Shown in pieces: positions 62,813 to 64,000 of a stretch of 64,000 nt of DNA. The position numbers were made by a program, and so were the translations under genes. The DNA lies in assembly GCF_002906855.1 (NCBI RefSeq), contig NZ_MINI01000038.1:744001-808000 (forward strand), given 5' to 3'. The notes below the pieces were generated by a model that had not been told where the DNA came from, did no database searches, and saw nothing but the letters and a program-made list of their open reading frames with translations. How positions within the stretch are numbered: the first letter of the stretch is position 1; every line of letters starts with the position of its first letter. This DNA comes from Pseudomonas putida (GTDB lineage Bacteria; Pseudomonadota; Gammaproteobacteria; Pseudomonadales; Pseudomonadaceae).

Positions 62813-62994
62813 GTCATGAATTGCCGGCCCCGGCCATGTACAATGTCGGCTTTTGCCCGCAGCGACATAAAGCCGCACCCTGATTCAGCCGTTCAGGGGT
62901 GGGCCGGCCATGGCCATCAAAACTAGACTGACTGGCGCTGGGCACACGATGTGGCCCAGGGAACATCAGACCATTAGCGATTTTCGAGAGACGG

Positions 62995-64000
62995 ATGAAC
63001 ATCACCAACCTTGCCAAACGACTTTGCCTGCCCGTACTGCTGATGCTCACGCCTGCTGCCTTTGCAGCAGAGCAGATGATGCCGGCGCCACCGCAACTGG
63101 CAGCCAAGTCTTACGTACTCATGGACGCGTCCAGCGGCAACGTGCTGGTCGAGAACAACGGTGACGAGCGTCTGCCGCCAGCCAGCCTGACCAAGCTGAT
63201 GACCGCCTACATCGCCACCGTCGACATCCGTCGTGGCCAGATCGGCGAGAACGACCCGGTCACCGTCAGCGAAAACGCCTGGCGTACCGGCGGTTCGCGC
63301 ATGTTCATCAAGGTCGGCAGCCAGGTCACCGTCAGCGACCTGCTGCACGGCATCATCATCCAGTCGGGCAACGATGCCTCGGTCGCCCTGTCCGAGCACA
63401 TTGCCGGCAGCGAAGACGCCTTCGCCGACATGATGAACAAAACGGCTTCTGAACTGGGCATGTCCAACAGCCACTTCATGAACCCGACCGGCCTGCCGAA
63501 CCCGGAGCACTACTCCTCGGCTCACGACATGGCCCTGCTGGCCCGCGCGATCATCAACATCGACCCGGCCCACTACGCGATCTACTCGCAGAAAGAGTTC
63601 TTCTGGAACAACATCAAGCAGCCAAACCGCAACCTGCTGCTGTGGCGTGACAAAACTGTCGACGGTCTGAAAACCGGCCACACCGAAGAAGCTGGCTACT
63701 GCATGGTGGCTTCGGCCGTACGTGACGGTCAGCGCCTGATCGCCGTGGTGTTCGGTACCAACAGTGAACAGGCTCGTGCCGCCGAGACCCAGAAGCTGCT
63801 GACCTACGGTTTCCGCTTCTTCGAAACCCAGACTTTCTACCAGAAGGGTACCGAGCTGGCCCAGGCTCCGGTCTGGAAGGGCGCTACCGGCCAAGTCAAG
63901 GCAGGCCTGGCCGACGACCTGACCATGACTATGCCTAAAGGCCAATTGAAGCGCCTGCAGGCTTCGATGACCATGAACCCGCAGCTCACCGCACCGATCG
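62995..64000 (+). CDS. dacA: D-alanyl-D-alanine carboxypeptidase DacA (PBP5; 3' partial)
   Basis: A low-molecular-weight penicillin-binding protein that trims the terminal D-Ala from wall pentapeptides. The frame is open to the window end (at least 335 residues). Signal peptide (MNITNLAKRLCLPVLLMLTPAAFAAEQ), catalytic S64-LT-K67, S124-G-N126 and K226-T-G228 are visible. A PBP5-type C-terminal beta-sandwich begins near residue 280 (GQVKAGLADDLTMTMPKGQ). The C-terminal membrane anchor lies beyond the window. The gap before it holds the rlpA terminator and probably the dacA promoter. Confidence 0.97.
   Translation, partial: MNITNLAKRLCLPVLLMLTPAAFAAEQMMPAPPQLAAKSYVLMDASSGNVLVENNGDERLPPASLTKLMTAYIATVDIRRGQIGENDPVTVSENAWRTGGSRMFIKVGSQVTVSDLLHGIIIQSGNDASVALSEHIAGSEDAFADMMNKTASELGMSNSHFMNPTGLPNPEHYSSAHDMALLARAIINIDPAHYAIYSQKEFFWNNIKQPNRNLLLWRDKTVDGLKTGHTEEAGYCMVASAVRDGQRLIAVVFGTNSEQARAAETQKLLTYGFRFFETQTFYQKGTELAQAPVWKGATGQVKAGLADDLTMTMPKGQLKRLQASMTMNPQLTAPI

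Overview
The window looks like a chromosomal segment of a Pseudomonas, most likely of the P. putida group. This rests on high-GC coding, REP-type inverted repeats typical of that group, and gene content and order that I recognise from P. putida and P. aeruginosa. It is mainly core genome: I see no prophage, insertion sequence, integrase, rRNA operon or CRISPR array. About 70 protein genes, one tRNA (selenocysteine), an FMN riboswitch and several regulatory sites can be supported.

Layout. 1-1.6 kb: the end of selB and, six bases later, the tRNA-Sec gene. 1.7-5.2 kb: cytoplasmic asparaginase, a sodium/amino-acid symporter and a divergent HTH regulator. 5.2-7.1 kb: a lower-GC islet with a clavaminate-synthase/VioC-like oxygenase and a TauE-type exporter. 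7.3-9.1 kb: an overlapping pair of nucleotide-sugar SDR genes. 9.2-11.6 kb: HxlR regulator, divergent MFS exporter and OmpW. 11.7-14.8 kb: a four-gene operon (His-rich DUF2796 protein, ABC ATPase, FtsX-like permease, DUF3299 protein) with a Zur-like box. 15-17.3 kb: CnoX-like thioredoxin, methyltransferase, YbaY lipoprotein.

17.4-32.3 kb is dominated by riboflavin and isoprenoid synthesis: nrdR-ribD-ribC-ribBA-ribH-nusB-thiL-pgpA, then a solute-binding protein, ribA, btuF, btuB, dxs-ispA-xseB and a second ribB under an FMN riboswitch. The riboflavin set is complete. The GTP cyclohydrolase half of RibBA has lost its zinc cysteines, so the separate RibA must do that step. 32.4-37.7 kb: rtcB, a possible small RNA, an S24-like repressor, ppa, mtfA, a DedA protein and a GNAT enzyme. 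37.8-45.4 kb: ethanolamine use (eutC, eutB, permease, aldehyde dehydrogenase) with two sigma54-type promoters and the divergent enhancer-binding regulator EatR.

45.4-50.1 kb: mpl, ubiX, a small lipoprotein, an NAD(P)-binding protein and a lipoprotein made of MORN repeats joined to a C13 (legumain/caspase-fold) peptidase. 50.3-54.6 kb: MaoC protein, lrgAB, a Lon-N-domain protein, a DedA-PAP2 fusion and Mpg. 54.8-64 kb: proA, nadD, rsfS, rlmH and the cell-wall elongation cluster mrdA-rodA-mltB-rlpA-dacA, with dacA cut by the window end.

The most interesting items are the MORN-C13 lipoprotein, the oxygenase/exporter islet, the Zur-boxed operon, the twin HxlR operator, a REP-like fragment translated inside EatR and the possible small RNA near 33.8-34.0 kb.
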